Below, one piece after another: positions 9,092-18,241 of a DNA stretch of 33,418 bases. The DNA comes from Lentisphaerales bacterium (GTDB taxonomy: Bacteria; Verrucomicrobiota; Lentisphaeria; Lentisphaerales; Lentisphaeraceae). Below the pieces are notes generated by a model. The model saw only the letters and a program-made list of their open reading frames with translations. It did not search any database and was not told where the DNA came from. The position numbers were made by a program, and so were the translations under genes. The stretch covers positions 1-33,418 of the forward strand of contig JAKVBD010000056.1 of the NCBI GenBank assembly GCA_022446985.1, written 5' to 3'. How positions within the stretch are numbered: position 1 is the stretch's first letter; every line of letters begins with the position of its first letter.

Positions 9092-9819
9092 CGGTCTGAA
9101 TCCCACTTGCTCCCCTGAGCATTACCTTTATCGGTATTTTCAGAAGTATCAAAAATAAAAGTGCGAATCACATTTTTAACGTGGCCATCCACCCACATTG
9201 TCTGCATTTTTTCCTGACCATGAGGGAAAAAATTAAACTCATAATCCACAGCTCCTTCAAATAGGTTGTAATCTGCCGATTCCCTCACACTGCCACCAAC
9301 GACATTGAGGTAGCTACTTTGTAGACCTTCTACAGCCGCGACTGTATCTGAAGGGTAAGAAATCGTCGCGATAGATTTGCCTCCCTCGTAATTGCGAACC
9401 AGTAAACCGGGATGCTTAGACAAATTGGTAATTCGACGGTATGTAAACTGATATGAACAGTAAGTTCTAACTGAGTCATCTTTATAAGGCTGAGGCTCTA
9501 AAGGACACTGTAGTGCATTAGGGACCTTCTCTGAGTATTGTCCGGTGTCAGGAGGGTTCAGGCCGATATAAGCAGAAATTTTATAGTGACAACTGCTATT
9601 ATCTGTGCCATTTGTATTATAATTAAAATTACCCATGAACCAATCAGAATTATCTCCAAGGTAGCTGTGAGTTGCAATAGAAAGTTGCTTTAAGTTATTA
9701 GTACAAACTGCCTGTATACCTTTTGACCGGGCATTACTTATAGCCGGTAAAAGCATACTGGTTAAAATACCAATTATGGCAATGACGACCAATAATTCTA
9801 TAAGTGTAAACTTCTTCAT
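9088..9819 (-). CDS. Pseudopilin-like protein, type II secretion G-like N-terminus (paralogue 1)
   Basis: 243 aa. It begins [10 protein letters not shown], followed by a hydrophobic helix, the class III prepilin signal. The residue before the processed Phe is Lys instead of Gly, while Glu at +5 is kept. The C-terminal half has [16 protein letters not shown] and MWVDGHV, an H-X9-DG-like ending, then WDSDR at the stop. Such proteins are abundant in Lentisphaerota and Planctomycetota; they are envelope-anchored and their roles are unknown. The start follows the conserved MKKF and an upstream GGGGGAAG; an ORF extension to 9846 has no better site. The start lies 43 nt after the stop of paralogue 2, with which it probably forms an operon driven from 10667-10692. 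It converges on the hydrolase with overlapping stop codons. Confidence 0.85.
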   Translation of the reverse strand: MKKFTLIELLVVIAIIGILTSMLLPAISNARSKGIQAVCTNNLKQLSIATHSYLGDNSDWFMGNFNYNTNGTDNSSCHYKISAYIGLNPPDTGQYSEKVPNALQCPLEPQPYKDDSVRTYCSYQFTYRRITNLSKHPGLLVRNYEGGKSIATISYPSDTVAAVEGLQSSYLNVVGGSVRESADYNLFEGAVDYEFNFFPHGQEKMQTMWVDGHVKNVIRTFIFDTSENTDKGNAQGSKWDSDR

Positions 9820-9862
9820 TTTTCTTCCCCCAGACAGATTATACAAAAAAACTATGATCTTT

Positions 9863-10606
9863 TCACCTATCAGAATCCCACAAAGTTCCCAGAGCGGTAT
9901 TTACGTCAGTATTTGTCGGCACATCAAAGACAGTACTTTGATGATTTGAGCTTACATGACCATCAACCCAATTGATGTGTATTGACTGAGATTTATGAGG
10001 AAAAAGGTAAGGATCTACTGCCGGAGCGCCTTCAAAAAAATTGTACTCTTGTGACTTAATTGCGCTACCGGCAACGACATTGAGCTTTGAGCTGTTCAAT
10101 TTTTCAACCAGGGCCACAGTTTCTCCTGGAAAGCTTATTTTTGCAATATTCTGCGCATGCTCATTGAAACTGCCTACGACCCCAGGATGTTTAGTCGTAT
10201 TTCCTCCCCTAAAAGTAAACTGGTAGGAGCAGTAAGTTCTCTTATCTGTGTACTTCTCTGGTTCTGTTGGACACTGAACGACTTCGGGATTCTCTTCAAT
10301 ATACTGACCTGTACCATTAGGACTCAATCCAAGGTAACTCGAAAGTTTATAGTGCCAACTACTGGAAGATACGGCCCCACTTCTTCCATCTGCAGCCCAA
10401 TTATCATCCTTCCAGTTCGTCATGTAGTAACTGTCATTTTCACCGACATATATGGCAGTAGCAACACCAATCTGCTTCATATTGCTACTACAAACAGTAT
10501 AGTAACCAGCCTCTCTGGCTTTTTGCAGCGATGGCATGAGCAATGTTGCTAAAATGCCTATGATTGCTATTACAACTAACAGCTCAATTAATGTAAATCT
10601 TTTCAT
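9863..10606 (-). CDS. Pseudopilin-like protein (paralogue 2)
   Basis: 247 aa, close to its neighbours. The prepilin signal is [10 protein letters not shown] with Arg at -1 in place of Gly and Glu at +5, followed by one transmembrane helix. Shared blocks are [37 protein letters not shown] and WVDGHV, with the terminal GTLWDSDR. The paired cysteines in QCP and TYC recur in all three copies at this locus and may form a disulfide outside the membrane; that is inference. The start has GGAGAG 5 nt upstream. Its own TGTCT-N17-CGT promoter lies at 10667-10692. It is likely cotranscribed with paralogue 1. Confidence 0.87.
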   Translation of the reverse strand: MKRFTLIELLVVIAIIGILATLLMPSLQKAREAGYYTVCSSNMKQIGVATAIYVGENDSYYMTNWKDDNWAADGRSGAVSSSSWHYKLSSYLGLSPNGTGQYIEENPEVVQCPTEPEKYTDKRTYCSYQFTFRGGNTTKHPGVVGSFNEHAQNIAKISFPGETVALVEKLNSSKLNVVAGSAIKSQEYNFFEGAPAVDPYLFPHKSQSIHINWVDGHVSSNHQSTVFDVPTNTDVNTALGTLWDSDR

Positions 10607-10666
10607 CTATACTCTCCACATTCATCAGTGATAGACCAAGTTTTTAGATGATTAATAGACATCAAT

Positions 10667-10692
10667 ACGCAAAAACTCTGCTAGAAAAGACA
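10667..10692 (-). promoter_or_regulatory. ECF-like promoter, pseudopilin paralogues 2 and 1
   Basis: On the minus strand TGTCTT (complement of 10687-10692), 17 nt, then CGTAT. It is one of seven matching elements in the window. It lies between the stop of paralogue 3 and the start at 10606, giving a leader of about 50 nt. AAAGACACTT, which includes the -35 complement, is repeated at 10686-10695 and 10721-10730; the second copy has no matching -10. Confidence 0.6.
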
Positions 10693-10751
10693 CTTTAATG
10701 AATTTTTATTTTTTTATGTGAAAGACACTTCAAATTCCAAATAAGACCATT

Positions 10752-11501
10752 CTAGCGCTCAGAATCCCACAAAGTTCCCTGAGCTGTATTCGGGTCGGTA
10801 TTTTCAGAAGTATCAAAAAGAGAATTACTGCTCACCATACTCACATGACCATCGACCCACATAAGCTGCATTTTTCTAGATTTGTGTGGGTAAAGAAGTT
10901 CGCTATCTGCTACGGCACCTTCCATAACATTAAATTCCTTTGATTGAACAGCACTGCCACCGACAACATTGATATAACTCCTTTGATGCTGTTCGACAGC
11001 TGCGACTGTCTCTCCGGGAAAAGATATGGTTGTTATAAATTTCTTAGTGGCATTATTTTCCATAACAACACCAGGATTCTTTTTTAGTCGGTTATTTCTA
11101 TATGTAAATTGGTACGAGCAATAAGTCCTCACTGAATTGTCTTTATAAGGCTTTGGCTCAACCGGGCACTGAAGTACATTGGGAACTTCTTCTTTATATT
11201 GACCTGTATTCGTCATGGTCAAATTAAGGTAATTTCGAAGCTTATAATGCCAACTACTGTTATCTGTAGGGCCACTTCTGCCCTCTGCCGCCCAATTGCT
11301 GTCTTTCCAATTGGACATATATAAGCCACGATTTTCCTTTATGTAAGCAAAAGTGGCAATGCCTAACTGCTTTTGATTACTAGCGCATAATGCCTGATAG
11401 CCAGCAGCTCTGGCCTGCTGTAAAGAAGGAAGTAAAAGTGTTATCAGCACACCAATAACGGCAATAACCACTAACAGTTCCAGTAATGTAAATTTTTTCA
11501 T
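10752..11501 (-). CDS. Pseudopilin-like protein (paralogue 3)
   Basis: 249 aa from the conserved [10 protein letters not shown]. Lys replaces Gly at the -1 processing position, Glu is at +5, and one N-terminal helix follows. It shares [45 protein letters not shown] and terminal GTLWDSER with paralogues 1 and 2, so the three arose by local duplication. An ORF extension to ATG 11549 exists, but it would leave only about a dozen nucleotides of leader after the promoter at 11570-11594, and GGAGAGG lies immediately upstream of the shorter start. It has its own promoter and lies downstream of the DUF1592 copy A gene. Confidence 0.87.
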   Translation of the reverse strand: MKKFTLLELLVVIAVIGVLITLLLPSLQQARAAGYQALCASNQKQLGIATFAYIKENRGLYMSNWKDSNWAAEGRSGPTDNSSWHYKLRNYLNLTMTNTGQYKEEVPNVLQCPVEPKPYKDNSVRTYCSYQFTYRNNRLKKNPGVVMENNATKKFITTISFPGETVAAVEQHQRSYINVVGGSAVQSKEFNVMEGAVADSELLYPHKSRKMQLMWVDGHVSMVSSNSLFDTSENTDPNTAQGTLWDSER

Positions 11502-11569
11502 ATATCCTCTCCCATATCTATCGGACGGATCACTTATTGAACGTTCCATCCATAAATTTAGATATCCAT

Positions 11570-11594
11570 ACGCAAACTATTACCAATTCAGACA
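11570..11594 (-). promoter_or_regulatory. ECF-like promoter, pseudopilin paralogue 3
   Basis: On the minus strand TGTCTG (complement of 11589-11594), 16 nt, then CGTAT. It is the only one of the seven elements with a 16-nt spacer. It sits between the DUF1592 copy A stop at 11637 and the start at 11501, so paralogue 3 is probably its own transcription unit. Confidence 0.58.
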
Positions 11595-11636
11595 CTTACG
11601 GCCGAAAAAGCTTAATTTAAGAGAAGCGACCTTCCC

Positions 11637-14225
11637 TTACTTCCTTCTGAAAAATTCTGATTTAACGACACGAACCATCAAGTCTTTGAAGTTGTCATTG
11701 CCATGAGCAATTTTTTGAACTTCATCTTTTTCAAAGGCCCGGATTTCACGACCGGTGGCATAGGTCAGGATTTTCTCTGTCAATGTATTGGCAAACTGAT
11801 CCTTTTTAGTCATGAGAATCTTTTTGAATTCGACTATATCATTAAAGCTTTGGCCATCAGACATTTCGCCTTTTGAGTCAACCGGTAACTTAGTGCCTTT
11901 TCTTTGATGCTCATTATAATTTTCGCGCCAACGACCAATGTGGTCAAAACTTTCAAGAGCAAAGCCCGGCGGGTCAATTTTCTTGTGACAGGCATAGCAA
12001 TTTTTATCTTTACGGTGCTTTTCCAGCATCTGTCTGAGAGTTTTTGCACCTCGTACATCCGGCTCAACTGCCGGAATTCCCGGAGGAGCTTCAAGGTGCT
12101 CTCCGAGTATATTTTCCAAAACCCACATACCGCGAATAATCGGCGTAGTATCAACCCCGTTTGCTGTGGCTGTCAGTAAACTCATCTGACCAAGAAGACC
12201 GCCACGACGTGGATCGGTAATTTTTGTCTTGCGGTACTCATCATATTTGAAAGGCCTGGCATTTTTGTGACCATAAAAAGCCGCTAAGCCTTTATTCATG
12301 AAGGTGTAGTCCGAATTTAAGAAATTGCTGATTTTACCGTTATTAATCAAAAGGTCTTTGATGAAGTGAATAGTTTCCTGACGGCCGGCATTTTCCAGAT
12401 CATTCACATAGTAAACATGTGTTTTAAGGTCAGGAGGCATGGAGCCCAGCTTATTCAGCTGTAGCCAGCCATCCGCAAAACTATTAATAAAGCCATCAAT
12501 TTTCGGGTCTTTAATCATACGGAGCACCTGTCTTTCCAATTCTGCCGGGCTAGACAGTTTTCCTGATTTTGCCGCTGCCATGAGTTTTTCATCCGGCATA
12601 GTGGACCAAAGGAAATATGATAGGCGGGAAGCCAACGCATAATTATCCAAAGCGCCTTTGCTTTCCTGTAAGTAGAAAAACTGAGGCGAACAAAGAACTG
12701 CCACAAGTCCGGCTTTGAGAACTTCTTCTTTTGTGTAACCATGTCCCCCCAAATCTTTCATGAGCTTTTTAATCAGCACTGTGTCTTCAGCCTTGATCGG
12801 TCTTCTAAAAGCTTTGGCCGCAAATGAATCAATAGCACTATCGACATTTATCTCACTTAAACTTTGATCACCAAAAAGGTTTTTATGTGAAGCTATTGGC
12901 CACTCATTGTAAAACGGTCCTTCTATCTTAACATCAAAGACTCTAATCACCGGACCATGGTTCTGCATAAACTTCTGAGAACTTAAAAACTTGGCATAGG
13001 CGCCTTTGACATTCTTAAAAAATTTAGGGTGTTTCTTCCAGTCTATGCCTTTACCTTTTGCACTTTTAAACCGTGGAACAGAAGTAGGAAAACCGATTTT
13101 CGCGGTGTAGCCTTTTTCGATCCAGTACTTACCGCTTATGGTTATTTCCTTTTCGTCCGGTAATTCAAACTCTTCAACTGTTCTGTCTGAAGATGTAGAG
13201 TAGTTAGCATCTCCACTAGCAGGATTAGAAAGAACAATTGACGCTCTTAAAAGTTGATCCTGTGGAATAGGGAAGCCTTTAGGATCGAGCTCATGTTTGC
13301 GGTTACGCGCCTGAACTTTAGCGGTCACTTTGTAATAACCGGATTCAGAAACACCACTCTCCTGATCAGAGTGGAACACATAAGAACGCTGTTCGACTAA
13401 ATCTATGAACTTGTTTTTGCCTATCGCTCTGGCAGCTTTTAGGACATTGCCGCTTTTCTTATATGGCGGCAGGTAAGTGTAAGATTGTACTTTTGGCTTC
13501 TTATCAAAGTGCACCGCCATATCAATTGCTTCTTCAGCTGCTGCTATATAAGCTTCCATATGAAATGCCGATACTTGCAGAGCTTCGCCATTATTAGTGA
13601 GATTCTCTTTAAGGTCATCGGCAGGAAAGTTACGGCTCAAGCTTTTGAGTGATGTATCGATCTTAAGTAAATCACTGACGGTACGATTATACTCAAATTT
13701 ATTTAAGCGGCGCAGGTGCGTAAAGGCAGCATTCTTCATTTCCTCACGCTTAGAATCTATCTGCAGAGCAATCCACGACATTACCTTTTCTTTTTCTGCT
13801 GCAGATGGCTGAGTTTCATCTTCTGGAGGCATGTCACCTTCTTCCAATTGATCATACATTTCCTGCCACAATTCAACGGATTCAAGATTCGCCTCAAAAC
13901 CCTGGATCGGTTCGAGATTCAATTTACCTTTCTGTTTTTTATTGCTGTGACAGTCAGAACAATACTGATTCATAAATGGCTTGATAGTGGCTTTAAAGAA
14001 TGGATCAGCTTTGACTACCGGTTCTGGGGTTCTAGATGAACTTACTGGTATTTCTAAAATTTCATCACTTTGACTGACAGATGACAGCTGATGATCCACT
14101 ACAGCTTCTGGCTTTAATTCATTCGCCGGAACCTTTCTTTGTTCGGCAAATGTTTTTTCGTGTTGAACTTTCAATGTGCAGGCTATGCCTACACAAATGA
14201 CTAACATTATGATTAAAGCTCTCAT
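11637..14225 (-). CDS. DUF1592/1588/1585 cytochrome-like envelope protein, copy A
   Basis: 862 aa. A short hydrophobic leader ends in GIAC (Cys16), suggesting a lipoprotein, followed by a flexible 60-70 residue linker. The first CxxCH is C89-C92-H93 with the block NKKQKGKLNLEP, then DMPPEDE. Domains in order: DUF1587 (about 168-235, LRRLNKFEYNRTVSDLLKID), a beta-rich middle, DUF1595 (about 465-525), DUF1592 (about 530-660, ASRLSYFLWSTMPDE), DUF1588 (about 680-780, RRGGLLGQMSLLTATANGVD) and DUF1585 (about 790-860, LTYATGREIRAFE). A second CxxCH is C743-C746-H747 (CYACHKKIDP). Haem binding is inferred; the reaction is unknown. It begins 12 nt after DUF1552 copy A with AGGAG as ribosome binding site, so the two are translated from one mRNA. 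It is most similar by eye to copy B. Confidence 0.9.
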   Translation of the reverse strand: MRALIIMLVICVGIACTLKVQHEKTFAEQRKVPANELKPEAVVDHQLSSVSQSDEILEIPVSSSRTPEPVVKADPFFKATIKPFMNQYCSDCHSNKKQKGKLNLEPIQGFEANLESVELWQEMYDQLEEGDMPPEDETQPSAAEKEKVMSWIALQIDSKREEMKNAAFTHLRRLNKFEYNRTVSDLLKIDTSLKSLSRNFPADDLKENLTNNGEALQVSAFHMEAYIAAAEEAIDMAVHFDKKPKVQSYTYLPPYKKSGNVLKAARAIGKNKFIDLVEQRSYVFHSDQESGVSESGYYKVTAKVQARNRKHELDPKGFPIPQDQLLRASIVLSNPASGDANYSTSSDRTVEEFELPDEKEITISGKYWIEKGYTAKIGFPTSVPRFKSAKGKGIDWKKHPKFFKNVKGAYAKFLSSQKFMQNHGPVIRVFDVKIEGPFYNEWPIASHKNLFGDQSLSEINVDSAIDSFAAKAFRRPIKAEDTVLIKKLMKDLGGHGYTKEEVLKAGLVAVLCSPQFFYLQESKGALDNYALASRLSYFLWSTMPDEKLMAAAKSGKLSSPAELERQVLRMIKDPKIDGFINSFADGWLQLNKLGSMPPDLKTHVYYVNDLENAGRQETIHFIKDLLINNGKISNFLNSDYTFMNKGLAAFYGHKNARPFKYDEYRKTKITDPRRGGLLGQMSLLTATANGVDTTPIIRGMWVLENILGEHLEAPPGIPAVEPDVRGAKTLRQMLEKHRKDKNCYACHKKIDPPGFALESFDHIGRWRENYNEHQRKGTKLPVDSKGEMSDGQSFNDIVEFKKILMTKKDQFANTLTEKILTYATGREIRAFEKDEVQKIAHGNDNFKDLMVRVVKSEFFRRK

Positions 14226-14237
14226 CTACCGCTCCTG

Positions 14238-15488
14238 TTAAACCATGTGGAAGCCACTGATTGTACCAGTGCTGTTACCAAAGCGTTCTTCCTCAACTCC
14301 AAGAGATTGCAGGATAGTCAGGTAAAGATTACAAAGGCGCGTTTTCTTATGTGGATCTTCAGAATAAATTCTGTGCTCCCCATGGTTGAAGCCACCGCCA
14401 GCAACAACGATAGGCAGGCATACATTGCTGTGTTTTGACGGATCACTCATACCAGAGCCAAAGACAACAACGGTGTCATCAAGAATATTACTTTCCTTCA
14501 ATTTACCGAGAAATCTTGCTTTCTGACTTAGAAGAAAAGTGTCGACTTCAGTTAAGTCCTTGGTCGCACCTGGGTTTTTACCGTGATGTGAGCAAGCATG
14601 ATACCCTCTCTCAGTGATACCAATTCCACTTAGATCAAAACCAAAGGGGACGTGAAAAACACAGGAACGCGTTGAATCCGTCACTAAAGCCAGGTGCAGT
14701 AAATCAAAGAAAATCGGAAACAAGTCATGCTGGCTTGCTGCAGCCATAGACATTTTATCCACTTTTGGCTTATCTTTATCGAACCAGCCCTTCTGAACCT
14801 GAATCTTCTTTTCCAAGCCACGGATAGAAGTAAAATACTGATCCATTTTTGTCTGATCTGCTCGGCCAAGAGTTTTATTCATGATCTTAGCCTGCCCCAT
14901 AACTGTATCCAGAATACTGGTGTGAATACCCGACTTTCTCTTTTTGTCTTTAATTGTTTGCGGGGATTCTTGTTTAAATAGTTTGTCAAATAGTACGGCT
15001 GGGTCTTCTATGTTCGGCACAGCAATACCATTTTTAGTCCAGGTCGTGGTATTCATAAGATTTAATTTATTTTTCCCTGAAGGACAAACTGCTAATGAGT
15101 GAAAGCGGGTTTTATAGCCGGCATAATTCGCAAATTTCTGATCAAGGCTGATGTTCTTCTCCGGGAATAAAACATTCGCATTGGCATCTTCCCGTTTCAC
15201 ACCACTAAAAAGAGCATGAACTCCACGGTGCCCGCCATTTAGATCATGATCAAGGTTTTTGAAAATAGTGATATCACTTTTGAAGTCTTTAAGGGCTTTA
15301 GTCGACTCATTGAATTGATAATTTTTACCTCCCTTCTTCGGGAAGAAATTTGGCGGGTATACTCCAAGCGGTCCTGCAATACCGACAAAACGCCTGATCT
15401 TTTCACCTTTTTTGGTACTGGAAAATGCTTCCAGATTAGGTAAGGCAATGGAAACTCCAGCGGCTTTTAGAAAGTTACGACGATCCAT
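14238..15488 (-). CDS. DUF1552 family protein, Tat-exported, copy A
   Basis: 416 aa. It starts MDRRNFLKAAG, a twin-arginine motif with almost no n-region, followed by a short hydrophobic stretch. Conserved blocks include GVYPPNFFP, NLDHDLNGGHRGVHALFSG, EKNISLDQKF, STRSCVFHVPFGFD and YHACSHHGK. A late DDTVVVFGSGMSD...PIVVAGGG pattern parallels the DUF1501 [14 protein letters not shown]...AGGG region and the alkaline phosphatase superfamily. Function is unknown; a metal- or cofactor-loaded protein folded before export is a reasonable inference. The protein ends TGTISGFHMV. It is the first gene of operon A. AGGAG lies about 10 nt before the ATG, and the ECF-like promoter is at 15526-15553. Confidence 0.9.
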   Translation of the reverse strand: MDRRNFLKAAGVSIALPNLEAFSSTKKGEKIRRFVGIAGPLGVYPPNFFPKKGGKNYQFNESTKALKDFKSDITIFKNLDHDLNGGHRGVHALFSGVKREDANANVLFPEKNISLDQKFANYAGYKTRFHSLAVCPSGKNKLNLMNTTTWTKNGIAVPNIEDPAVLFDKLFKQESPQTIKDKKRKSGIHTSILDTVMGQAKIMNKTLGRADQTKMDQYFTSIRGLEKKIQVQKGWFDKDKPKVDKMSMAAASQHDLFPIFFDLLHLALVTDSTRSCVFHVPFGFDLSGIGITERGYHACSHHGKNPGATKDLTEVDTFLLSQKARFLGKLKESNILDDTVVVFGSGMSDPSKHSNVCLPIVVAGGGFNHGEHRIYSEDPHKKTRLCNLYLTILQSLGVEEERFGNSTGTISGFHMV

Positions 15489-15525
15489 GAAATGATACTC
15501 CTAAATTATAAAGATTTAACAAGTA

Positions 15526-15553
15526 GCACGTAATCTAAGGGTCAATCGAGACA
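15526..15553 (-). promoter_or_regulatory. ECF-like promoter, DUF1552-DUF1592 operon A
   Basis: On the minus strand TGTCTC (complement of 15548-15553), 17 nt, then CGTGC (complement of 15526-15530). The predicted start of transcription lies about 30 nt before the ATG at 15488. Confidence 0.62.
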
Positions 15554-15556
15554 GCA

Positions 15557-15584
15557 ATTTTAAAGAAAATGTTATTTTTGTCAA
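15557..15584 (-). promoter_or_regulatory. Possible second, sigma70-like promoter for operon A
   Basis: A perfect TTGACA (complement of 15579-15584), 16 nt, then TAAAAT (complement of 15557-15562), directly upstream of the ECF-like -35. It would give a longer transcript of operon A under housekeeping control. Copies B, C and D do not show a comparable complete pair, so this may be chance in AT-rich DNA. Confidence 0.35.
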
Positions 15585-15620
15585 ATATAGGCAAAACAAC
15601 ATCACAATAATTTTTTACAA

Positions 15621-15658
15621 ACAAAAAAGAGAGCAAGACTTTTTAAACCTCGCTCCCT
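15621..15658 (-). terminator. Intrinsic terminator after operon B
   Basis: A 10-bp stem (15628-15637 with 15649-15658), including two G-U pairs in the minus-strand RNA, is followed on the minus strand by TTTTTTGT. It starts about 22 nt past the DUF1592 copy B stop and separates operon B from the promoters of operon A. Confidence 0.6.
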
Positions 15659-15680
15659 GCTCACACGTCGAAATTTTTAA

Positions 15681-18230
15681 CTACTTTCTTCTGAACATTT
15701 CAGATTTAACAACACTGACGAGAAGATCCCTGAAGTTTTCCTGATCTTTAGCAATCTCTTCAACTGCTGGCTTTTCAAAAGCGCGAATTTTACGGCCTGT
15801 ACTGTACGAAAGAAGTTTTCCTGCCAAAGCCTTAGTGAAAGTGCCCTGTTTATTCATCAGGATTTTCTTAAATTCAATGATCCCGTTAAATTGCTGACCA
15901 TCAGCCATTTCACCTTTCGAGTCAACTGGCAGCTTCTTTTCTATACCAGCCTGCTTACTGGCTCTTTCACTCAGATGCTCGTTATAGATATCCCGCCAAC
16001 GACCGATATGATCGAAGTTCTCAAGTGCAAAGCCAGGAGGATCAATTTTCTTGTGACAAGCGTAGCAGTTTTTATCTTTACGGTGTTTTTCCAAAAGATC
16101 TCTAAGCGTTGTCGCACCGCGTACATCCGGTTCAACAGCCGGTATTCCTGGTGGGGCCTCGAGGTGTTCACCAAAGAGGTTTTCTAAAACCCACATACCG
16201 CGGATAATCGGTGTGGTATCGACGCCATTTGCTGTAGCAGTCAGCAAACTCATCTGTCCTAGAAGACCGCCACGGCGTGGATCGGTAATTTTAGTTTTCT
16301 GAAATTCATTGTAGTCAAATGATTCGAAATCCTTTTTACCATAGAATTTTGCCAGACCTCTATTCATAAAAGTATAATCTGAATTCAGGAAGTCAGTTAA
16401 CTTGCCATTTGTTGCAAGCAGGTGCTTAACAAAATGGACAGTTTCCTGACGGCCGGCATTTTCAAGGTCATTTATGTAGTAAACCTGAGTCACTTTGCGA
16501 TCCGGAGGCATAGTCCCCAGTTTATCCAACTGTAACCACCCATCAGAGAAACTATTGACAAAACCATCAATCTTCGGACTCTTAATCATGCGAAGTGCCT
16601 GTTTCTCTAATTCTCCAGGCTTTGAAAGCTTACCGGCTTTCGCCACTTCCATAAGTTCTTCATCCGGCATAGTTGACCAAAGGAAGTATGACAGGCGTGA
16701 AGCCAGGGCATAGTCATCCAGTTGACCTTTTTTCTCGCTCAGGTAAAAGAACTGTGGAGAAGAAAGAACTGCAACAAGACCGGCTTTCAATGCCTCAAGC
16801 TTGGAAAAATCTCCTGCCTGCATCCTATTCATCAAGTTTTTAATTGCGTCTGTCTCTCCAACCTTAAGAGGTCTTCTAAAAGCTTTTTCCGCAAAGGAAT
16901 CGATGGCTTCATTGACGTCCACTTCATCAAGAGTTTTTGTACCGAAAAGACTATGGTGAGATGGCTTAGGCCACTGATTGTAAAATGGCCCCTCAATCTT
17001 AAACTCAAAAACTCTTACAACAGGTCCGTGATCCTGCATAACTTTTTGTGACTGCAGGAAACCGGCATACGCTCCCTTTTGGGTGAAGAATTCCTTAAAC
17101 TTCTTCTGGTCAATGCCAATACGCTTTGCTGGCTTAAATGATGGCACAGAAGTCGGAAAACCAACCTTTGCTGTATAACCTTTTTCGATCCAGTACTTAC
17201 CTGACACTTCAACTACTTTCTCATCCGGCAGCTCAAACTCTTCCGCTGTTTTATCTGAAACAGTGAAGTAATTCGCATCTCCAGTTTCAGGGTTCGAAAG
17301 AACAATAGAAGCTCTTAGAGGATTCTCCTGTGGAATAGGAAAACCTCTCGGGTTGAGTTCATGCACACGGTTACGAGCCTGAACTTTAGCTGTGACTTTG
17401 TAGTAGCCTGACTCTGGAACTCCACTCAACTGATTTGGGTGAAAAGCAAAAGAACGAGTCTCAACCAGATCCATAAATTTATCTTTACCCAGAGCTCTGG
17501 CAGCTTTCAGAACATTGCGGCTCTTGGAATAAGGCGGGCTATAAGTATTGGTAACAACTTTTGGTTTTTCGCCAAATAATACTGCTTTATCAACTGCTTT
17601 TTCTGCGGCCTCAACATAAGCTGCCAGGTGAAATGCTGACACTTGCAGTGCCTGACCATTGTTTTTGAAGTTCTCTACCAAATCGTCAGCAGGAAAGCTT
17701 TCACTTAGGCTGTTGATCTCAGTATCGATTTTCAACAAATCAGCAACGGTTCTATCGTATTCAAATTTATTTAAACGACGCAGGTGAGTAAAAGCAGCAT
17801 TTTGCATTTCATCGCGCTTAGCATCAATCTGAACAGAGATCCATTCCATGATTTTGTCTCTTTCAAGCTTAGTCGGCTGCACTTCATCTTCCGGTGGCAT
17901 ATCGCCATCTTCCAACTGATTGTACATCTCCTGCCAAAGTTCAACAGAATCCAGATTTGCTTCAAAGCTGTTAATCGGCTCAAGATTGACTTTACCTTTC
18001 TGCTTTTTATTGTTGTGGCAGTCTGAGCAATATTTATTCATAAACGGCTTAACACTTTCAGCAAAATAAGCATCGCCCTGACCAACAGGATGTGGATTGA
18101 CCAACTGCTGAGCTACCGGATGCTGACTGACTGCAGCTTCGCCAGACTTTTCACTTTGCTTGTCATGTTTGACTGCAACAGTACAGGCAATGCCTGTACA
18201 AATCAGCAATATCAGTGATAATACTCTCAT
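15681..18230 (-). CDS. DUF1592/1588/1585 cytochrome-like envelope protein, copy B
   Basis: 849 aa, the same architecture as copy A and closest to it by eye. The leader ends TGIAC (Cys16, possible lipoprotein); the linker to the first CxxCH (C68-C71-H72, CSDCH) is about 20 residues shorter than in copy A. DUF1587, DUF1595, DUF1592, DUF1588 and DUF1585 blocks follow in order, with the second CxxCH at C722-C725-H726. A short insertion relative to copy A (LSERASKQAGIEKK) follows the second CxxCH and is also hinted at in copy D. The gene starts 11 nt after DUF1552 copy B; the TAG stop of that gene overlaps the ribosome binding site TAGGAG, a sign of tight translational coupling. A terminator follows at 15621-15658. 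The reaction is unknown. Confidence 0.9.
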   Translation of the reverse strand: MRVLSLILLICTGIACTVAVKHDKQSEKSGEAAVSQHPVAQQLVNPHPVGQGDAYFAESVKPFMNKYCSDCHNNKKQKGKVNLEPINSFEANLDSVELWQEMYNQLEDGDMPPEDEVQPTKLERDKIMEWISVQIDAKRDEMQNAAFTHLRRLNKFEYDRTVADLLKIDTEINSLSESFPADDLVENFKNNGQALQVSAFHLAAYVEAAEKAVDKAVLFGEKPKVVTNTYSPPYSKSRNVLKAARALGKDKFMDLVETRSFAFHPNQLSGVPESGYYKVTAKVQARNRVHELNPRGFPIPQENPLRASIVLSNPETGDANYFTVSDKTAEEFELPDEKVVEVSGKYWIEKGYTAKVGFPTSVPSFKPAKRIGIDQKKFKEFFTQKGAYAGFLQSQKVMQDHGPVVRVFEFKIEGPFYNQWPKPSHHSLFGTKTLDEVDVNEAIDSFAEKAFRRPLKVGETDAIKNLMNRMQAGDFSKLEALKAGLVAVLSSPQFFYLSEKKGQLDDYALASRLSYFLWSTMPDEELMEVAKAGKLSKPGELEKQALRMIKSPKIDGFVNSFSDGWLQLDKLGTMPPDRKVTQVYYINDLENAGRQETVHFVKHLLATNGKLTDFLNSDYTFMNRGLAKFYGKKDFESFDYNEFQKTKITDPRRGGLLGQMSLLTATANGVDTTPIIRGMWVLENLFGEHLEAPPGIPAVEPDVRGATTLRDLLEKHRKDKNCYACHKKIDPPGFALENFDHIGRWRDIYNEHLSERASKQAGIEKKLPVDSKGEMADGQQFNGIIEFKKILMNKQGTFTKALAGKLLSYSTGRKIRAFEKPAVEEIAKDQENFRDLLVSVVKSEMFRRK

Positions 18231-18241
18231 AATCTCTGCTC

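Noticed and set aside
10721..10730. Second AAAGACACTT as another ECF promoter -35
   Set aside because: There is no CGT at 16-17 nt in the right direction, so only the copy at 10686-10695 is used.
11502..11549. Longer N-terminus (16 residues) for pseudopilin paralogue 3
   Set aside because: It would start only about a dozen nucleotides after the promoter and places a charged segment before the prepilin signal; GGAGAGG favours the MKKF start.
11600..11636. Terminator after DUF1592 copy A
   Set aside because: AAGC/GCTT pairing near a TTTTT on the minus strand is too short and bulged to call.
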